Assembly: GCF_019880635.1 (NCBI RefSeq)
Contig: NZ_JAINVX010000002.1
Span: 1 to 64,000, forward strand
DNA: 64,000 nt
Source: Hanstruepera marina
Lineage (GTDB): Bacteria > Bacteroidota > Bacteroidia > Flavobacteriales > Flavobacteriaceae
Direction: 5' to 3'
This document shows positions 48,453-58,311 of the stretch, one piece after another. The notes under the pieces are model-generated. The model was not told the DNA's origin and searched no databases. It saw nothing but the letters and a program-made list of their open reading frames with translations. The translations under genes and the position numbers were made by a program. Every line of letters starts with the position of its first letter. Within the stretch, counting starts at the first letter, position 1.

Positions 48453-49988
48453 ATGAAAAAATTAATTAATCTATCAATCCTATCTTTTTTAATTACTATT
48501 GTCTCATGTTCCAAAATTGAGGATCATGAGGTTGAAGCCAATCAAGATAATCAATTCAGGTCTTCTGATGTAAACTTTCAATACAAAACAAGTATTTATG
48601 TTGGGGGTGAAGGTGCATCAGAAATTTCAGCATTTGATGCGAAAAACAAAAAACTGTTTGTAGTTAATGTAGAATCAAGCCAAATTTCAGTTTTCAATTT
48701 ATCAAATTTAGATAATGTTATTGAGGAGACAGCTATTTCAATAGCATCAGGTGCTCCTAACAGTGTTGCGGTGCACAATGGTAAATTAGCAGTAGCTGTA
48801 GAAGCTAGTGTTAAACAAAACCCAGGTTCTATTATGTTATTTGATACAGACACTAGCACATTAATAGCATCTTATTCGGTTGGTGCGTTGCCAGATATGG
48901 TTACATTTTCTCCAAACGGGCAATTTATCGTGTCTGCCAACGAAGGAGAGCCAAATGATGACTACACAGTAGACCCTAACGGTTCAATTAGTGTTATTGA
49001 AGTTGTTTCAGGAAGTGTCACAACTCTTGAGTTTGATGCTTTTGCTGGGCAACAGGAATATCTTGAAAGCAACGGTTTTAGAGTGTTTGGCCCTAATGCT
49101 AGTTTTGCTATGGATATTGAGCCAGAGTATGTAGCAATTTCTGATAATTCCAATTATGCATGGGTAACCTTACAGGAAAATAATGGTGTAGCTAAAGTCA
49201 ATTTAATAACTAAAACCATTGAAGCTATTTACCCGTTAGGTTATAAAGACTATGATATGCCAGGCAACGAGATTGATGTAAGCGACAGAGACGATGCAAA
49301 AGCATTGGCAAATTGGCCTGTATACGGTGTTTACATGCCAGATGCTATTGAATATCTTAAAATAAATGGAACAGATTATTTAATTACAGCCAATGAGGGA
49401 GATTCAAGAGATTATGATGGGTTTAGTGAGGAAGAACGAATTAAGGACGAGAGCATTGTTTTAGACCCAATTGCATTTCCTGATGCTGAATTTTTAAAGG
49501 AAGATGAAAATTTGGGGCGTTTAAAAATTACAACTACGTTAGGTGATACAGATAATGATGGTGACTATGATAAGCTTTACAGTTATGGAGGTAGATCGTT
49601 TACAGTTTGGAATGGTAATGGTCAAATGATTTATGATAGCGGGAATGATATATCGCAACAGACGTTAAATCTAACTCCAGACAGATTTAATGATGATGAT
49701 GGAAGAAGTGATGACAAAGGCGCTGAGCCGGAAGCAGTAGAGGTTTTAAAGATTAAAGGTAATAAGTATGTATTGTTTGTAGGATTGGAACGAACAGATC
49801 AAGTATTGGTGTATGATATATCAAACCCTACGGCTCCACAATTCTTAAATATTTTGTCAAACCCAGGAGATGAAGCCCCAGAAGGTTTGTTGGCAGTGCC
49901 TTCAAAAGATAGCCCAAACGGTAAAGACTTACTGATTGTTTCAAATGAAGATAGTGGGACGGTTACCATATATGAAAACAGGAATTAG
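48453..49988 (+). CDS. choice-of-anchor I domain lipoprotein
   Basis: 511 residues from the ATG at 48453 (MKKLINLSILSFLITIVSCS, lipobox VSC); a TTG start at 48429 would put eight polar residues before the signal and is rejected. The beta-propeller-like body has SPNGQFIVSANEGEPNDDYT, EPEYVAISDNSNYAWVTLQE and TANEGDSRDYDGFSEEERIK, typical of proteins annotated choice-of-anchor I or alkaline-phosphatase-like. Probably surface exposed; a phosphatase or phytase-like activity is only suggested by annotation habits. Confidence 0.85.
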   Translation: MKKLINLSILSFLITIVSCSKIEDHEVEANQDNQFRSSDVNFQYKTSIYVGGEGASEISAFDAKNKKLFVVNVESSQISVFNLSNLDNVIEETAISIASGAPNSVAVHNGKLAVAVEASVKQNPGSIMLFDTDTSTLIASYSVGALPDMVTFSPNGQFIVSANEGEPNDDYTVDPNGSISVIEVVSGSVTTLEFDAFAGQQEYLESNGFRVFGPNASFAMDIEPEYVAISDNSNYAWVTLQENNGVAKVNLITKTIEAIYPLGYKDYDMPGNEIDVSDRDDAKALANWPVYGVYMPDAIEYLKINGTDYLITANEGDSRDYDGFSEEERIKDESIVLDPIAFPDAEFLKEDENLGRLKITTTLGDTDNDGDYDKLYSYGGRSFTVWNGNGQMIYDSGNDISQQTLNLTPDRFNDDDGRSDDKGAEPEAVEVLKIKGNKYVLFVGLERTDQVLVYDISNPTAPQFLNILSNPGDEAPEGLLAVPSKDSPNGKDLLIVSNEDSGTVTIYENRN

Positions 49989-50034
49989 TTTGTTAAGTTT
50001 TATATTCAGTTAAGTAGAAGTGAAAAGTCCAACT

Positions 50035-50544
50035 TTAATTAGTTGGATTTTTTTCTATAATTTCGGTCATAAAATTATATAATTCATGCATTTCTTCTTT
50101 ACTGGAATCCTTGCCTATTCGTCCAGCAAAATACAGTACAAACCATAAAATTACCAATAAAAACAAAACACCAAGCTGAATGGTGTAAGAATTGCCTAAA
50201 GCCCAATTGGAGTAAGCCCAAATGGCAAAAGCAATAAATAATCCAGCAACAATAAAGTGAAAAAACATAAACATAGTCCAAACTGTTGGGTTGGGACCAA
50301 ATACGCCATGTAAAACGGCGGTTTTTTCACCATCTTCATTTATTTCCAAATGTAATTGTGGAGACCAAAACTGTTGCTGGTCTTTAGGTAGTTTAAGAAA
50401 TACATGATCATCAATTATTGAAACAATAAATTTTTCCTGATTAGTTTTCGCAATCTTAAACTGTTCTAAATAATATGTGTTTTTTTTATTTAGCAGCTTT
50501 TTAAATCGCGGGCGTAATACAATATCTTGTTTGTTAATGGACAT
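50035..50544 (-). CDS. hypothetical membrane protein with two TM helices
   Basis: 169 residues. A soluble N-terminal half (about 1-85) is followed by two adjacent transmembrane helices (MFMFFHFIVAGLFIAFAIWA and SYTIQLGVLFLLVILWFVLY) and a short helical tail. It resembles uncharacterised flavobacterial GTP-binding-gene neighbours, but I know no named family. It lies between a choice-of-anchor I gene and der on the opposite strand. Confidence 0.72.
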   Translation of the reverse strand: MSINKQDIVLRPRFKKLLNKKNTYYLEQFKIAKTNQEKFIVSIIDDHVFLKLPKDQQQFWSPQLHLEINEDGEKTAVLHGVFGPNPTVWTMFMFFHFIVAGLFIAFAIWAYSNWALGNSYTIQLGVLFLLVILWFVLYFAGRIGKDSSKEEMHELYNFMTEIIEKNPTN

Positions 50545-50625
50545 TTAGATGGAATGTGTAATTGACTTTGAATACTTTATGGTTTTTGTTCGCACTAAAA
50601 TATAACGAAATCATAAGCTTATCAT

Positions 50626-50633
50626 TATATTTG
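50626..50633 (+). promoter_or_regulatory. -7 element of the der promoter
   Basis: TATATTTG followed by CACC, matching TAnnTTTG, 19 bp before the der ATG. No clear -33 TTG at the best distance. The region is shared with the divergent hypothetical gene. Confidence 0.45.
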
Positions 50634-50651
50634 CACCAAATTTTATAAGTA

Positions 50652-51956
50652 ATGAGCAATATTGTAGCCATAGTAGGAAGACCTAATGTTGGGAAATCAA
50701 CGTTCTTCAACCGTTTAATTCAACGTCGTGAAGCCATAGTTGATGCCGTGAGTGGCGTAACCAGAGATCGCCATTACGGTAAGAGTGATTGGAATGGTAG
50801 GGAGTTTTCTTTAATTGATACTGGAGGCTATGTAATTGGAAGCGATGATGTTTTTGAAGCTGAAATCGATAAACAAGTTGAAATAGCTATTGATGAAGCC
50901 GATGCTATAATTTTTATGGTAGATGTAGAAACAGGTGTGACAGGAATGGATGAAGATGTGGCCAGGTTATTGCGAAAAATAACGAAACCTGTTTTTTTGG
51001 CAGTAAATAAGGTTGATAATGCCAAGCGTGCTGAAGATGCTGTTGAATTTTATTCTTTAGGTTTAGGAGATTATTATACTATTGCGAGTATTAATGGTAG
51101 TGGAACAGGAGACCTATTGGATGCTTTGGTAGAAGCCTTGCCCGAAAAAGAAGAAGTTGAAGAAGAAGACCTACCGCGTTTTGCAGTTGTTGGAAGGCCA
51201 AATGCTGGAAAATCATCATTTATAAATGCCTTAATTGGTGAAGACCGTTATATAGTAACTGATATTGCTGGAACAACCCGAGATGCTATTGATACCAAAT
51301 ACAACCGTTTTGGTTTCGAATTTAATTTAGTAGATACGGCAGGGATTAGAAAAAAATCTAAAGTAAAAGAGGATTTAGAATTCTATTCCGTTATGCGAAG
51401 TGTTCGTGCTATAGAGCATTGTGATGTTTGTTTATTGGTATTAGATGCAACTAGAGGCTTTGATGGGCAAGTGCAAAACATATTCTGGTTGGCCGAACGC
51501 AATCGAAAAGGTATCGTAATATTGGTCAACAAGTGGGATTTGGTTGAAAAGGACAATAAAACCATAAAAGAATTTGAAAAGTACATTAAATCTCAAATTG
51601 AACCTTTTATTGATGTTCCTATTGTCTTTATTTCCGTATTGAACAAGCAACGTATTTTTAAAGCTATTGAAACAGCTGTTGAGGTTTATAAAAACCGATC
51701 TAAAAAAATAAAAACCAGTAAGCTTAACGAAGTATTACTGCCAATTATAGAAAGCTATCCGCCGCCAGCTTATAAAGGTAAGTTTGTGAAAATAAAGTAC
51801 ATCATGCAATTGCCAACACCACAACCGCAGTTTGCATTCTTTTGTAACTTACCACAATATGTACGCGATCCCTATAAGCGATTTCTAGAAAATAAACTAC
51901 GCGAACATTTTGATTTTCACGGTGTTCCAGTAAGCGTATACATGAGAAAAAAATAA
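50652..51956 (+). CDS. der: ribosome-assembly GTPase Der (EngA)
   Basis: 434 residues. Two tandem GTPase domains: first G1 GRPNVGKS (9-16) with DTGG and NKVD; second G1 GRPNAGKS with DTAG and NKWD; then a KH-like C-terminal domain ([40 protein letters not shown]). The double-GTPase layout is unique to Der, which acts in 50S ribosomal subunit maturation. Normal length. Confidence 0.97.
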   Translation: MSNIVAIVGRPNVGKSTFFNRLIQRREAIVDAVSGVTRDRHYGKSDWNGREFSLIDTGGYVIGSDDVFEAEIDKQVEIAIDEADAIIFMVDVETGVTGMDEDVARLLRKITKPVFLAVNKVDNAKRAEDAVEFYSLGLGDYYTIASINGSGTGDLLDALVEALPEKEEVEEEDLPRFAVVGRPNAGKSSFINALIGEDRYIVTDIAGTTRDAIDTKYNRFGFEFNLVDTAGIRKKSKVKEDLEFYSVMRSVRAIEHCDVCLLVLDATRGFDGQVQNIFWLAERNRKGIVILVNKWDLVEKDNKTIKEFEKYIKSQIEPFIDVPIVFISVLNKQRIFKAIETAVEVYKNRSKKIKTSKLNEVLLPIIESYPPPAYKGKFVKIKYIMQLPTPQPQFAFFCNLPQYVRDPYKRFLENKLREHFDFHGVPVSVYMRKK

Positions 51957-51986
51957 CATAACTTTATCTTTTTTTTAAGAAAATTC

Positions 51987-52001
51987 ATACGATTATCGTA
52001 T
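51987..52001. promoter_or_regulatory. 15-bp palindrome upstream of the TonB-type barrel gene
   Basis: ATACGAT-T-ATCGTAT, perfect, followed by TACTTTCG, which is close to a -7 element. It lies 50 bp before the start of the barrel gene. A related but looser version, ATACGTAATTTATCGTAT, is at 61920-61937 before the lipoprotein gene at 61998. It could be an operator. Confidence 0.35.
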
Positions 52002-52050
52002 TACTTTCGTTTTCTGAAAAGTAATAACCCAACCATCATCAATCAAATTC

Positions 52051-54861
52051 ATGAAATATTCATTTCTGATTCTTACCTTTTTTTGTGTTATAACATCATT
52101 TTCCCAATCCGGAGATTTTAAAATTTTTGGAAGCATTTCATCTGCAGATGAAAAGTTGCCGCTTGAGTCCGCTACAGTTCATATTGAACGTGTGAAGGAT
52201 AGCAGTGTTATTTCGTATACCATAACCGATAAAGAAGGAAAATTTCAATTAGAAGATAAAACAGCAGATGTTGAAGTAAATCTTTTTATTTCTTATGTAG
52301 GCTATCAAACCTATTTTAAAAAAGTAGCTTTAAATAAAGAGTCCATTAATTTGGGTAATATTGAAATGGAGGTTTCCAATGCCCTTGATGAAGTTGTAAT
52401 AAAATCTGCTGCCCCAATAACCATTAAAAAGGACACTCTAGAATTCAATGTAAAATCGTTTAAAACCAAGAAGGATGCATCAGTTGAAGATCTATTAAAA
52501 CAACTTCCGGGTGTTGAGGTAGAGGACGATGGAACCATTAAAGTTAATGGCAAGGAGGTTAATAAAATTTTGGTGAATGGTAAGCCGTTTTTTGGAGACG
52601 ATCCATCAATTACCACACGAAATTTAACAAAAGAAATCATCGAGAAAATTCAGGTTGTGGATACTAAAACCAAATCTGAAGCATTTACAGGAGAAGTGGT
52701 AGATGGAGAAAATAAAACCATTAACTTAACTATCAAGGAAGAAAACAATAAAGGCGTTTTTGGTAGAGTGGCTGCAGGAGCAGGAACAGATGAACGTTAT
52801 GAGTTTGCCGGTATGCTCAATTATTTTAATAACGATAGGCGAATAAGTGTATTGGCAGGAGGTAATAATATTAATTCACCTGGGTTTAGTTTTGGGGAAA
52901 TTAGAAAAATGTTTGGAGGAGGAAACAGTATGTCCATGTCAAGTAATGGTTCTTTTACAATTGATGGACGTTCATTTGGTGGCGGACAAGGTATTACCAA
53001 ATCTCGAAATGTAGGAGCAAATTATGCCGATGTAATCAGTGAAACAACCGATATTTCTGCAGATTATTTTCATTCAGGGAGTAGTTCAGAAAATAACACA
53101 GCTACACAACGCGAGAATATTTTACCAGATTCTAGATATTATACAAATTCGGAAACAAGCTCTTTAAGTGAAAACGACTCACATAGTGCCAATATTGGTT
53201 TTGACGTTAAAATAGACTCTACATTATTGATTAATGTAGATCCTTCTTTCAGGTATTCTGAAAATAGAACAACGTTTAGATCTGAAGAAGAATCTTTTAA
53301 TGATGATTTGGTATTGACTAACGAATCGGAATCTTCTTCTTTGGTTGAAGGTCATGCCAATAATTTTAGAAACAACATTAACGCAACCAAACGCTTTGGA
53401 AGTAAAGGTGCGTTTGTTAGAGCGAGTTTTACAACAGATGTTACTAAAAGGCATTCTGATGATTATTTAACATCGCTAACCAATGTTTATGGTGAAGATG
53501 TTAACGATCCAACAAATCCAGATTTTGTTTTAATAGATCAAACCATAAGAGACCAATACACAGATGGTGAAGCCGAGGTCAATAACTTTAGCTCTAGAGT
53601 ACGCTATAGAATGCCGATTATTGCCAAAGAGTTTTTTGTGAATTTTGATTATGATTATTTAAGAGATAAAAGTACAGATGTAAAAAGTACGTATGACAAA
53701 GACGCTACAACAGGAGAGTATGATACTTTTAATTTTGAACAGAGTACCAATTTCGTTTATGTTAACGAACGTATTATTCCTGGTGTAAGTTTGAGCTACA
53801 GAAAAGAAAAATGGTCAGCTAGATTAGGGGCAAGTTATATTTTTAGAACATTGGAGAATGAAGATTTGTTAAGACCTGAATTGTCAATAAAAAGACGTTT
53901 TAATGCCTTGGAAGTCTATTCCAATGTAAGATACAGGTTCAACCCTAAAAACTCTCTATGGGTAGGGTATCGTTTAAATAACGATCCACCTCAATTAACC
54001 CAATTGCAGCCTTTTCAAAATGTTTCAGATCCCTTAAACACCATTACTGGTAATCCAGATTTGTCACCATCAAATAATCATAGAATTAGCTTTGGTTATA
54101 ATGCATACGATTGGCAAAAAGGAACTGGTTTTTACAGTTATTTTAGTGCCACATTTATTCAAGATCAGGTGGTTTCAAAATCAACTGTAGATGAAAATTT
54201 TGTTAGAGAGACAACATTTGCCAATGTGGATGGGAACTATAGAATTAACGGAAATTTAGATTACAGTAAGGAAGTTAAAATGGATAGTTTGCGAAAGGTT
54301 CGTTTTAGTGTTGGAGCTTACGGAAATATAAATAGAAGTATAAACTTTAATAACGATGTGCAATATGCCAGCAATGTGCGTTCTATATCTCCTGGAGGAA
54401 GTGTGACTTTTACTTGGAAAGATATTGTGGAAATTAGGCCACGTTACCGTTATACATTTACAAGAAACAAATACGATATTGATACTTTTGAAGACCAAAC
54501 CTTTTCATTCCACGATTTGAATATAGGTACAGCATTATTTTTACCCAAGAAATTTGAATGGCGAAACGATATTAACTTTAGTTACAACCCGAATATAAGT
54601 GCTGGTTTTCAAAAAAGCGCCTGGTTTTGGAACAGTACATTGGCCTATTCGGTATTAAAAGACCAAGGTACGGTTACCCTCAAGGTTTACGATTTGTTAA
54701 ATCAAAATACCAATGCTAGGCGAACGGCAACACAAAATTATATCCAAGATTCGCAAAGTACCGTTTTGGAACAGTATTTTATGTTAAGCTTTAGTTGGAA
54801 ATTTAACAGTTTAGGGAAAAAAGGTGAAGTAGATGATAAAGGACCTTTTTGGTTTCATTAA
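52051..54861 (+). CDS. TonB-receptor-like outer-membrane protein
   Basis: 936 residues. Signal peptide (MKYSFLILTFFCVITSFSQS), carboxypeptidase-regulatory domain (IFGSISSADEKLPLESATVH), plug-like part (VEDLLKQLPGVEVEDDGTIK, EIIEKIQVVDTKTKSEAFTG) and a long C-terminal barrel closing with YFMLSFSWKFN. It belongs to the outer-membrane beta-barrel family related to TonB receptors, for which no ligand is known. Monocistronic by its neighbours; it converges with the TPM gene, separated by zero bases. Confidence 0.88.
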   Translation: MKYSFLILTFFCVITSFSQSGDFKIFGSISSADEKLPLESATVHIERVKDSSVISYTITDKEGKFQLEDKTADVEVNLFISYVGYQTYFKKVALNKESINLGNIEMEVSNALDEVVIKSAAPITIKKDTLEFNVKSFKTKKDASVEDLLKQLPGVEVEDDGTIKVNGKEVNKILVNGKPFFGDDPSITTRNLTKEIIEKIQVVDTKTKSEAFTGEVVDGENKTINLTIKEENNKGVFGRVAAGAGTDERYEFAGMLNYFNNDRRISVLAGGNNINSPGFSFGEIRKMFGGGNSMSMSSNGSFTIDGRSFGGGQGITKSRNVGANYADVISETTDISADYFHSGSSSENNTATQRENILPDSRYYTNSETSSLSENDSHSANIGFDVKIDSTLLINVDPSFRYSENRTTFRSEEESFNDDLVLTNESESSSLVEGHANNFRNNINATKRFGSKGAFVRASFTTDVTKRHSDDYLTSLTNVYGEDVNDPTNPDFVLIDQTIRDQYTDGEAEVNNFSSRVRYRMPIIAKEFFVNFDYDYLRDKSTDVKSTYDKDATTGEYDTFNFEQSTNFVYVNERIIPGVSLSYRKEKWSARLGASYIFRTLENEDLLRPELSIKRRFNALEVYSNVRYRFNPKNSLWVGYRLNNDPPQLTQLQPFQNVSDPLNTITGNPDLSPSNNHRISFGYNAYDWQKGTGFYSYFSATFIQDQVVSKSTVDENFVRETTFANVDGNYRINGNLDYSKEVKMDSLRKVRFSVGAYGNINRSINFNNDVQYASNVRSISPGGSVTFTWKDIVEIRPRYRYTFTRNKYDIDTFEDQTFSFHDLNIGTALFLPKKFEWRNDINFSYNPNISAGFQKSAWFWNSTLAYSVLKDQGTVTLKVYDLLNQNTNARRTATQNYIQDSQSTVLEQYFMLSFSWKFNSLGKKGEVDDKGPFWFH

Positions 54862-55686
54862 TTACCAACCACCTGAAGCCCCTCCGCCTCCAAAGCCGCC
54901 TCCGCCGAAGCCACCTCCAAAGCCGCCACCAAAAGCACCACCACCAGAGCTGCCTCCAAATAGACCGCCTCCCGAACTGCCACCATAGCTGCCACGTCCC
55001 ATGTTGCTTAATATTATGGCATCTAAAATACTCATGCCTTGTTTTCTGTTTCTACCAGAACCACCACTGCCACCGCCTCTTCGGTTTTTGGAAATAGCAA
55101 TCAAGATGATAATAAAAATAATAAACAAAAAGAAGAAAAAGCCTATTGGGAACCCATTGGAATTACTTTGCCTGGTGCCTTTGTATTCACCGGTCATAAC
55201 TTCAAAAATGGCATCTGCGCCTCGGTTTAAACCGCCAGCATAATCATTTTGTTTGAAATAGGGAATAATGTCATTGGTTATAATACGTTTAGACATAGCA
55301 TCTGTCAATAAATGTTCCATGCCATCCCCTGTATTTATGGCTATTTTACGATCGTTTTTGGCTAACAGAATTAAAACACCGTTATCTTCTTCGGCTTGTC
55401 CAATACCCCATTTTTCTCCCCATTGTGCGCCTAAATAATTAATGTTTTCACCATTCGTAGACGCTATTATGGCAACAACAATTTGAGTAGAAGTTGTATC
55501 TGAATATCTAACCAGTTTTTCTTCTAAATTTATTCTATCATTTGGAGACAATAAATTGATATAGTCGTAAACGCTAGTTTGTTTTTCAGGAATTGGAGGA
55601 ATTTCATATTGAGCATATAGACTTTGCATTGTAAATATGCAAGTCAAGACTATAATGTTTAGTGCTGTTTTTTTTAAATACTGCAT
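54862..55686 (-). CDS. TPM-domain protein with Gly-rich tail
   Basis: 274 residues from the ATG at 55686, whose A is shared with the stop TAA of the preceding gene; longer starts would spoil the signal peptide (MQYLKKTALNIIVLTCIFTM). TPM domain about 30-165 (LLSPNDRINLEEKLVRYSDT, NGVLILLAKNDRKIAINTGD), one transmembrane helix (GFFFFLFIIFIIILIAI) and a tail of Gly-Gly-Phe/Ser repeats (GGAFGGGFGGGFGGGGFGGG). Typical YgcG-type protein. TPM domains are linked to membrane quality control and, in some cases, phosphatase-like activity. Operon with LemA. Confidence 0.9.
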   Translation of the reverse strand: MQYLKKTALNIIVLTCIFTMQSLYAQYEIPPIPEKQTSVYDYINLLSPNDRINLEEKLVRYSDTTSTQIVVAIIASTNGENINYLGAQWGEKWGIGQAEEDNGVLILLAKNDRKIAINTGDGMEHLLTDAMSKRIITNDIIPYFKQNDYAGGLNRGADAIFEVMTGEYKGTRQSNSNGFPIGFFFFLFIIFIIILIAISKNRRGGGSGGSGRNRKQGMSILDAIILSNMGRGSYGGSSGGGLFGGSSGGGAFGGGFGGGFGGGGFGGGGASGGW

Positions 55687-56123
55687 TACCCTTTTGAAAT
55701 GTTGTTTGGTAATTCGTTTATGTCTCCATGCTGCCATGGGAAATGGACTTCTAAAGCTTTTCCGGCTTTTAGGATACCATTAATTAATCCTTGTTTGAAA
55801 TCACCTTTTTTAAATTCTGCTAGTATGGCATCGCGAGTTGTGTCCCAGAAATCACTTTCTACAACGTTGTTAATACCCTCGTCACCATAAATAACAAATG
55901 TTCTATCTGAAACAGCTACATAAATAAGTACCCCATTTTGTTCTTTGGTGTTATCCATTTTTAACATATGGAACACGGCTTTTGCACGTTCAAAAACATC
56001 TAGCTTTGTGGAGTCTTCAATATGTACGCGTATTTCACCAGAGGTGTTTTTTTCTGCCTCACGAATAGCGTTAACTATTTCTTGTTCGGCTTCAGCTGTC
56101 AGAAAATCTTCAATTTTAGACAT
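55686..56123 (-). CDS. TPM-domain protein, soluble
   Basis: 145 residues, a single TPM domain without signal or anchor (IVNAIREAEKNTSGEIRVHI, NGVLIYVAVSDRTFVIYGDE, VVESDFWDTTRDAILAEFKK). It sits between LemA and the Gly-tailed TPM gene, 5 bp from lemA and overlapping the next gene by one base, as in many Bacteroidota. Cytosolic or membrane-peripheral partner of the other TPM protein. Confidence 0.9.
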   Translation of the reverse strand: MSKIEDFLTAEAEQEIVNAIREAEKNTSGEIRVHIEDSTKLDVFERAKAVFHMLKMDNTKEQNGVLIYVAVSDRTFVIYGDEGINNVVESDFWDTTRDAILAEFKKGDFKQGLINGILKAGKALEVHFPWQHGDINELPNNISKG

Positions 56124-56128
56124 AGTAA

Positions 56129-56728
56129 TTAATCAAAGTCAAAATCTATATCAGGGGCATTCTCACTTCCTGGATCTGATTTGTATCTTGGCATTTCTTC
56201 AAAACCAAACATTCCTGCTAATAGTTTGCCCGGGAATTTAGTAGTATGTTTATCGTAAATATTAACTTTTTCGTTGTAACGATCCCTAGCTACGTTAATG
56301 CGGTTTTCTGTGCCTTCCAATTGGGCTTGAAGCTCTAAAAAGTTCTGATTGGCCTTTAATTCAGGATAACGTTCAACCGAAACCAATAGCTTAGAAAGTG
56401 CTCCGCTTAATCCGCTTTGTGCTTGTTGAAATTGAGCCATGTTTTCTGCAGTTAAATTTCCAGCATCAATGGTTGTTGAAGTGGCTTTTGCACGAGCTTC
56501 AATAACTTCTCTTAAAGTAGTTCGCTCAAAATCTGCAGCACCTTGTACGGTTTTAACTAAATTTCCAATTAAGTCATTTCTGCGTTGATATGAGCTTTCA
56601 ACATCAGCCCAGGCTGTTTTGGCATCTGCTTCATATTCTACGGCAGTGTTATTAAAACCAACGGCCCATGAGTATAATCCGAAAACTATTACTGCAATTA
56701 CAATAACAGGAATTAACCATTTTTTCAT
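56129..56728 (-). CDS. lemA: LemA-family protein
   Basis: 199 residues. One N-terminal transmembrane helix (WLIPVIVIAVIVFGLYSWAV) and a four-helix coiled-coil domain with the family motifs ADVESSYQRRNDLIGNLVKT and YPELKANQNFLELQAQLEGT followed by ENRINVARDRYNEKV. LemA proteins are membrane-anchored scaffolds of unclear role, usually encoded with TPM genes as here. First gene of the operon. Confidence 0.95.
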   Translation of the reverse strand: MKKWLIPVIVIAVIVFGLYSWAVGFNNTAVEYEADAKTAWADVESSYQRRNDLIGNLVKTVQGAADFERTTLREVIEARAKATSTTIDAGNLTAENMAQFQQAQSGLSGALSKLLVSVERYPELKANQNFLELQAQLEGTENRINVARDRYNEKVNIYDKHTTKFPGKLLAGMFGFEEMPRYKSDPGSENAPDIDFDFD

Positions 56729-56800
56729 AATTTTTAATTTTAAATGTGTTAGTGTGTTTAACTATTGCGTTATAGATATGTTGAACAAAATAGAATTTTG

Positions 56801-57130
56801 TTACAACTGTTCTTTAATTTTAATGAGCTGCGCCTTTACGTCTTCTAGTTTAGTAATAATTTCAAAATTATTTAAGGTCTTCTGCTTTTCCTCTTTTAAA
56901 TGAATTTTTGCCCCTTCAAGTGTAAAACCACGTTCCTTTACAAGATGATAAATGAGTTTTAAGTTTTTAATATCATCGGGCGTGAATTTACGATTACCCT
57001 TTGCATTTTTCTTGGGTTTTAAAACATCAAATTCCTTTTCCCAAAACCGAATTAGTGAGGTGTTAACATGAAATGCTTTAGCGACTTCGCCAATGCCATA
57101 ATATCGTTTTTCTGGTAATTCAATATGCAT
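56801..57130 (-). CDS. MerR-family transcriptional regulator
   Basis: 109 residues. Winged helix-turn-helix: YYGIGEVAKAFHVNTSLIRF then WEKEFDVLKPKKNAKGNRKF and FTPDDIKNLKLIYHLVKERG, with a short helical dimerisation tail. No effector-binding domain and no metal-binding Cys, so the ligand is not evident. It overlaps the stop of the peptidase gene by 1 base, so the two are co-transcribed, a pairing common in Flavobacteriaceae. Confidence 0.93.
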   Translation of the reverse strand: MHIELPEKRYYGIGEVAKAFHVNTSLIRFWEKEFDVLKPKKNAKGNRKFTPDDIKNLKLIYHLVKERGFTLEGAKIHLKEEKQKTLNNFEIITKLEDVKAQLIKIKEQL

Positions 57131-58101
57131 TAGTCTAAAGATTGGTTTTCTATTGATGCCTTTTCAAGTAGATCATTAAATTCTTCAGCCGATAAGTTAC
57201 CGTAATAGAAGTTAATAGGATTAATACGGTTACCATCCTTAAAAATTTCGTAATGTAAATGAGGGGCTTCAGAGCGGCCAGAGTTTCCAACAAAACCGAT
57301 TAAGTCACCACGTTTTACACGCTGGTTTTTTCTAACGTTATATTTGTAAAGGTGGGCGTATAAACTCACATAGCCATAGCCGTGATCAATTCTAATATGT
57401 CTTCCGTAACCCGATGAGTTACTATCGGCTCGTGTAACAATACCATCACCTGTGGCATAAATTGGTGTGCCTCTTGGCGCGGTAAAATCCATTCCCCAAT
57501 GCATTTTTCGCACTTTGGTAAACGGATCAGACCGATAGCCATAACCAGAAGCCATACGCGTTAAATCTTCATTTCTAACAGGTTGAATTGCTGGAATTGC
57601 TGCTAACAACTTTTCTTTTTCTTCAGCCAATTTAGCGATTTCGTCCAGAGATTTTGATTGTACTACAATTTGCTTTTGAAGGATATCTAATTTTTTATGA
57701 CTCTCTATTATTAATTTAGAGTTGTCAAACCCTTCCAAACTTTTATAACGGTTGACACCACCAAAACCAGCTTTCCGTTGTTCGTCAGGAATAGGGTTAG
57801 TTTCAAAATACATGCGATAAAGCGTATTATCACGTTGGGCTATATTCTCAAGAACCGTTTCAGCTTCATTCATTTTCTTGTTTAGCAATTCAAATTGCAA
57901 TTGCATATTTGCTAATTCTCTTTTTAAAGCTTTTTCTCTAGGTGATTCAATATACTGACTGGCAATAAAAACAAATAGAAAGCCAAAAAGAGCTGATGCT
58001 AAAATAAATATTGATATGTATGTAAAAGTACGTCTCTTTTTACGTTCAATTTTTCGGTAGGATAACGTTTCAGAATCGTAATAATATTTTACCTTACTCA
58101 T
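57130..58101 (-). CDS. M23-family metallopeptidase, membrane anchored
   Basis: 323 residues. Cytoplasmic basic start, transmembrane helix (TYISIFILASALFGFLFVFI, about 27-46), periplasmic coiled coil (50-160), then the LytM/M23 domain with zinc ligands H201 and D205 (KMHWGMDFTAPRG), H250 (SLYAHLY) and H283 in APHLHYEIF. All active residues are present, so it should cut peptidoglycan cross-bridges. Role in cell wall growth or division; substrate specificity not shown. Confidence 0.93.
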   Translation of the reverse strand: MSKVKYYYDSETLSYRKIERKKRRTFTYISIFILASALFGFLFVFIASQYIESPREKALKRELANMQLQFELLNKKMNEAETVLENIAQRDNTLYRMYFETNPIPDEQRKAGFGGVNRYKSLEGFDNSKLIIESHKKLDILQKQIVVQSKSLDEIAKLAEEKEKLLAAIPAIQPVRNEDLTRMASGYGYRSDPFTKVRKMHWGMDFTAPRGTPIYATGDGIVTRADSNSSGYGRHIRIDHGYGYVSLYAHLYKYNVRKNQRVKRGDLIGFVGNSGRSEAPHLHYEIFKDGNRINPINFYYGNLSAEEFNDLLEKASIENQSLD

Positions 58102-58311
58102 TTCTTAAATTATACTATTTTTGCAGTTATAATTTTCCTTTAATACTTAATGGATAAAATTAAACTGTCGTTACCACATTTATATTGTCAGTAAGTTTAA
58201 TGATGAAATGTTTTAATGTCATACAAACTTAAAAAAAACAAAGTGGAGAGTAAAGATAGAAATAGTTTTGTAATTAAAGTGGATTTAACATAAAGTGATT
58301 AATACATATAC
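58102..58311 (+). promoter_or_regulatory. upstream region of alaS
   Basis: A 210-bp divergent region. TAGTTTTG (58263-58270) fits TAnnTTTG and lies 41 bp before the alaS ATG. A second match, TATTTTTG (58116-58123, followed by CA), is on the same strand and would give a leader of about 180 nt. No T-box-like or attenuator structure is evident. Confidence 0.4.

Noticed and set aside
54862-55050. Gly-rich tail of the TPM protein as a repeat element or frameshift artefact
   Set aside because: Gly-Gly-Phe/Ser tails are normal for YgcG-type TPM proteins and the frame is intact.
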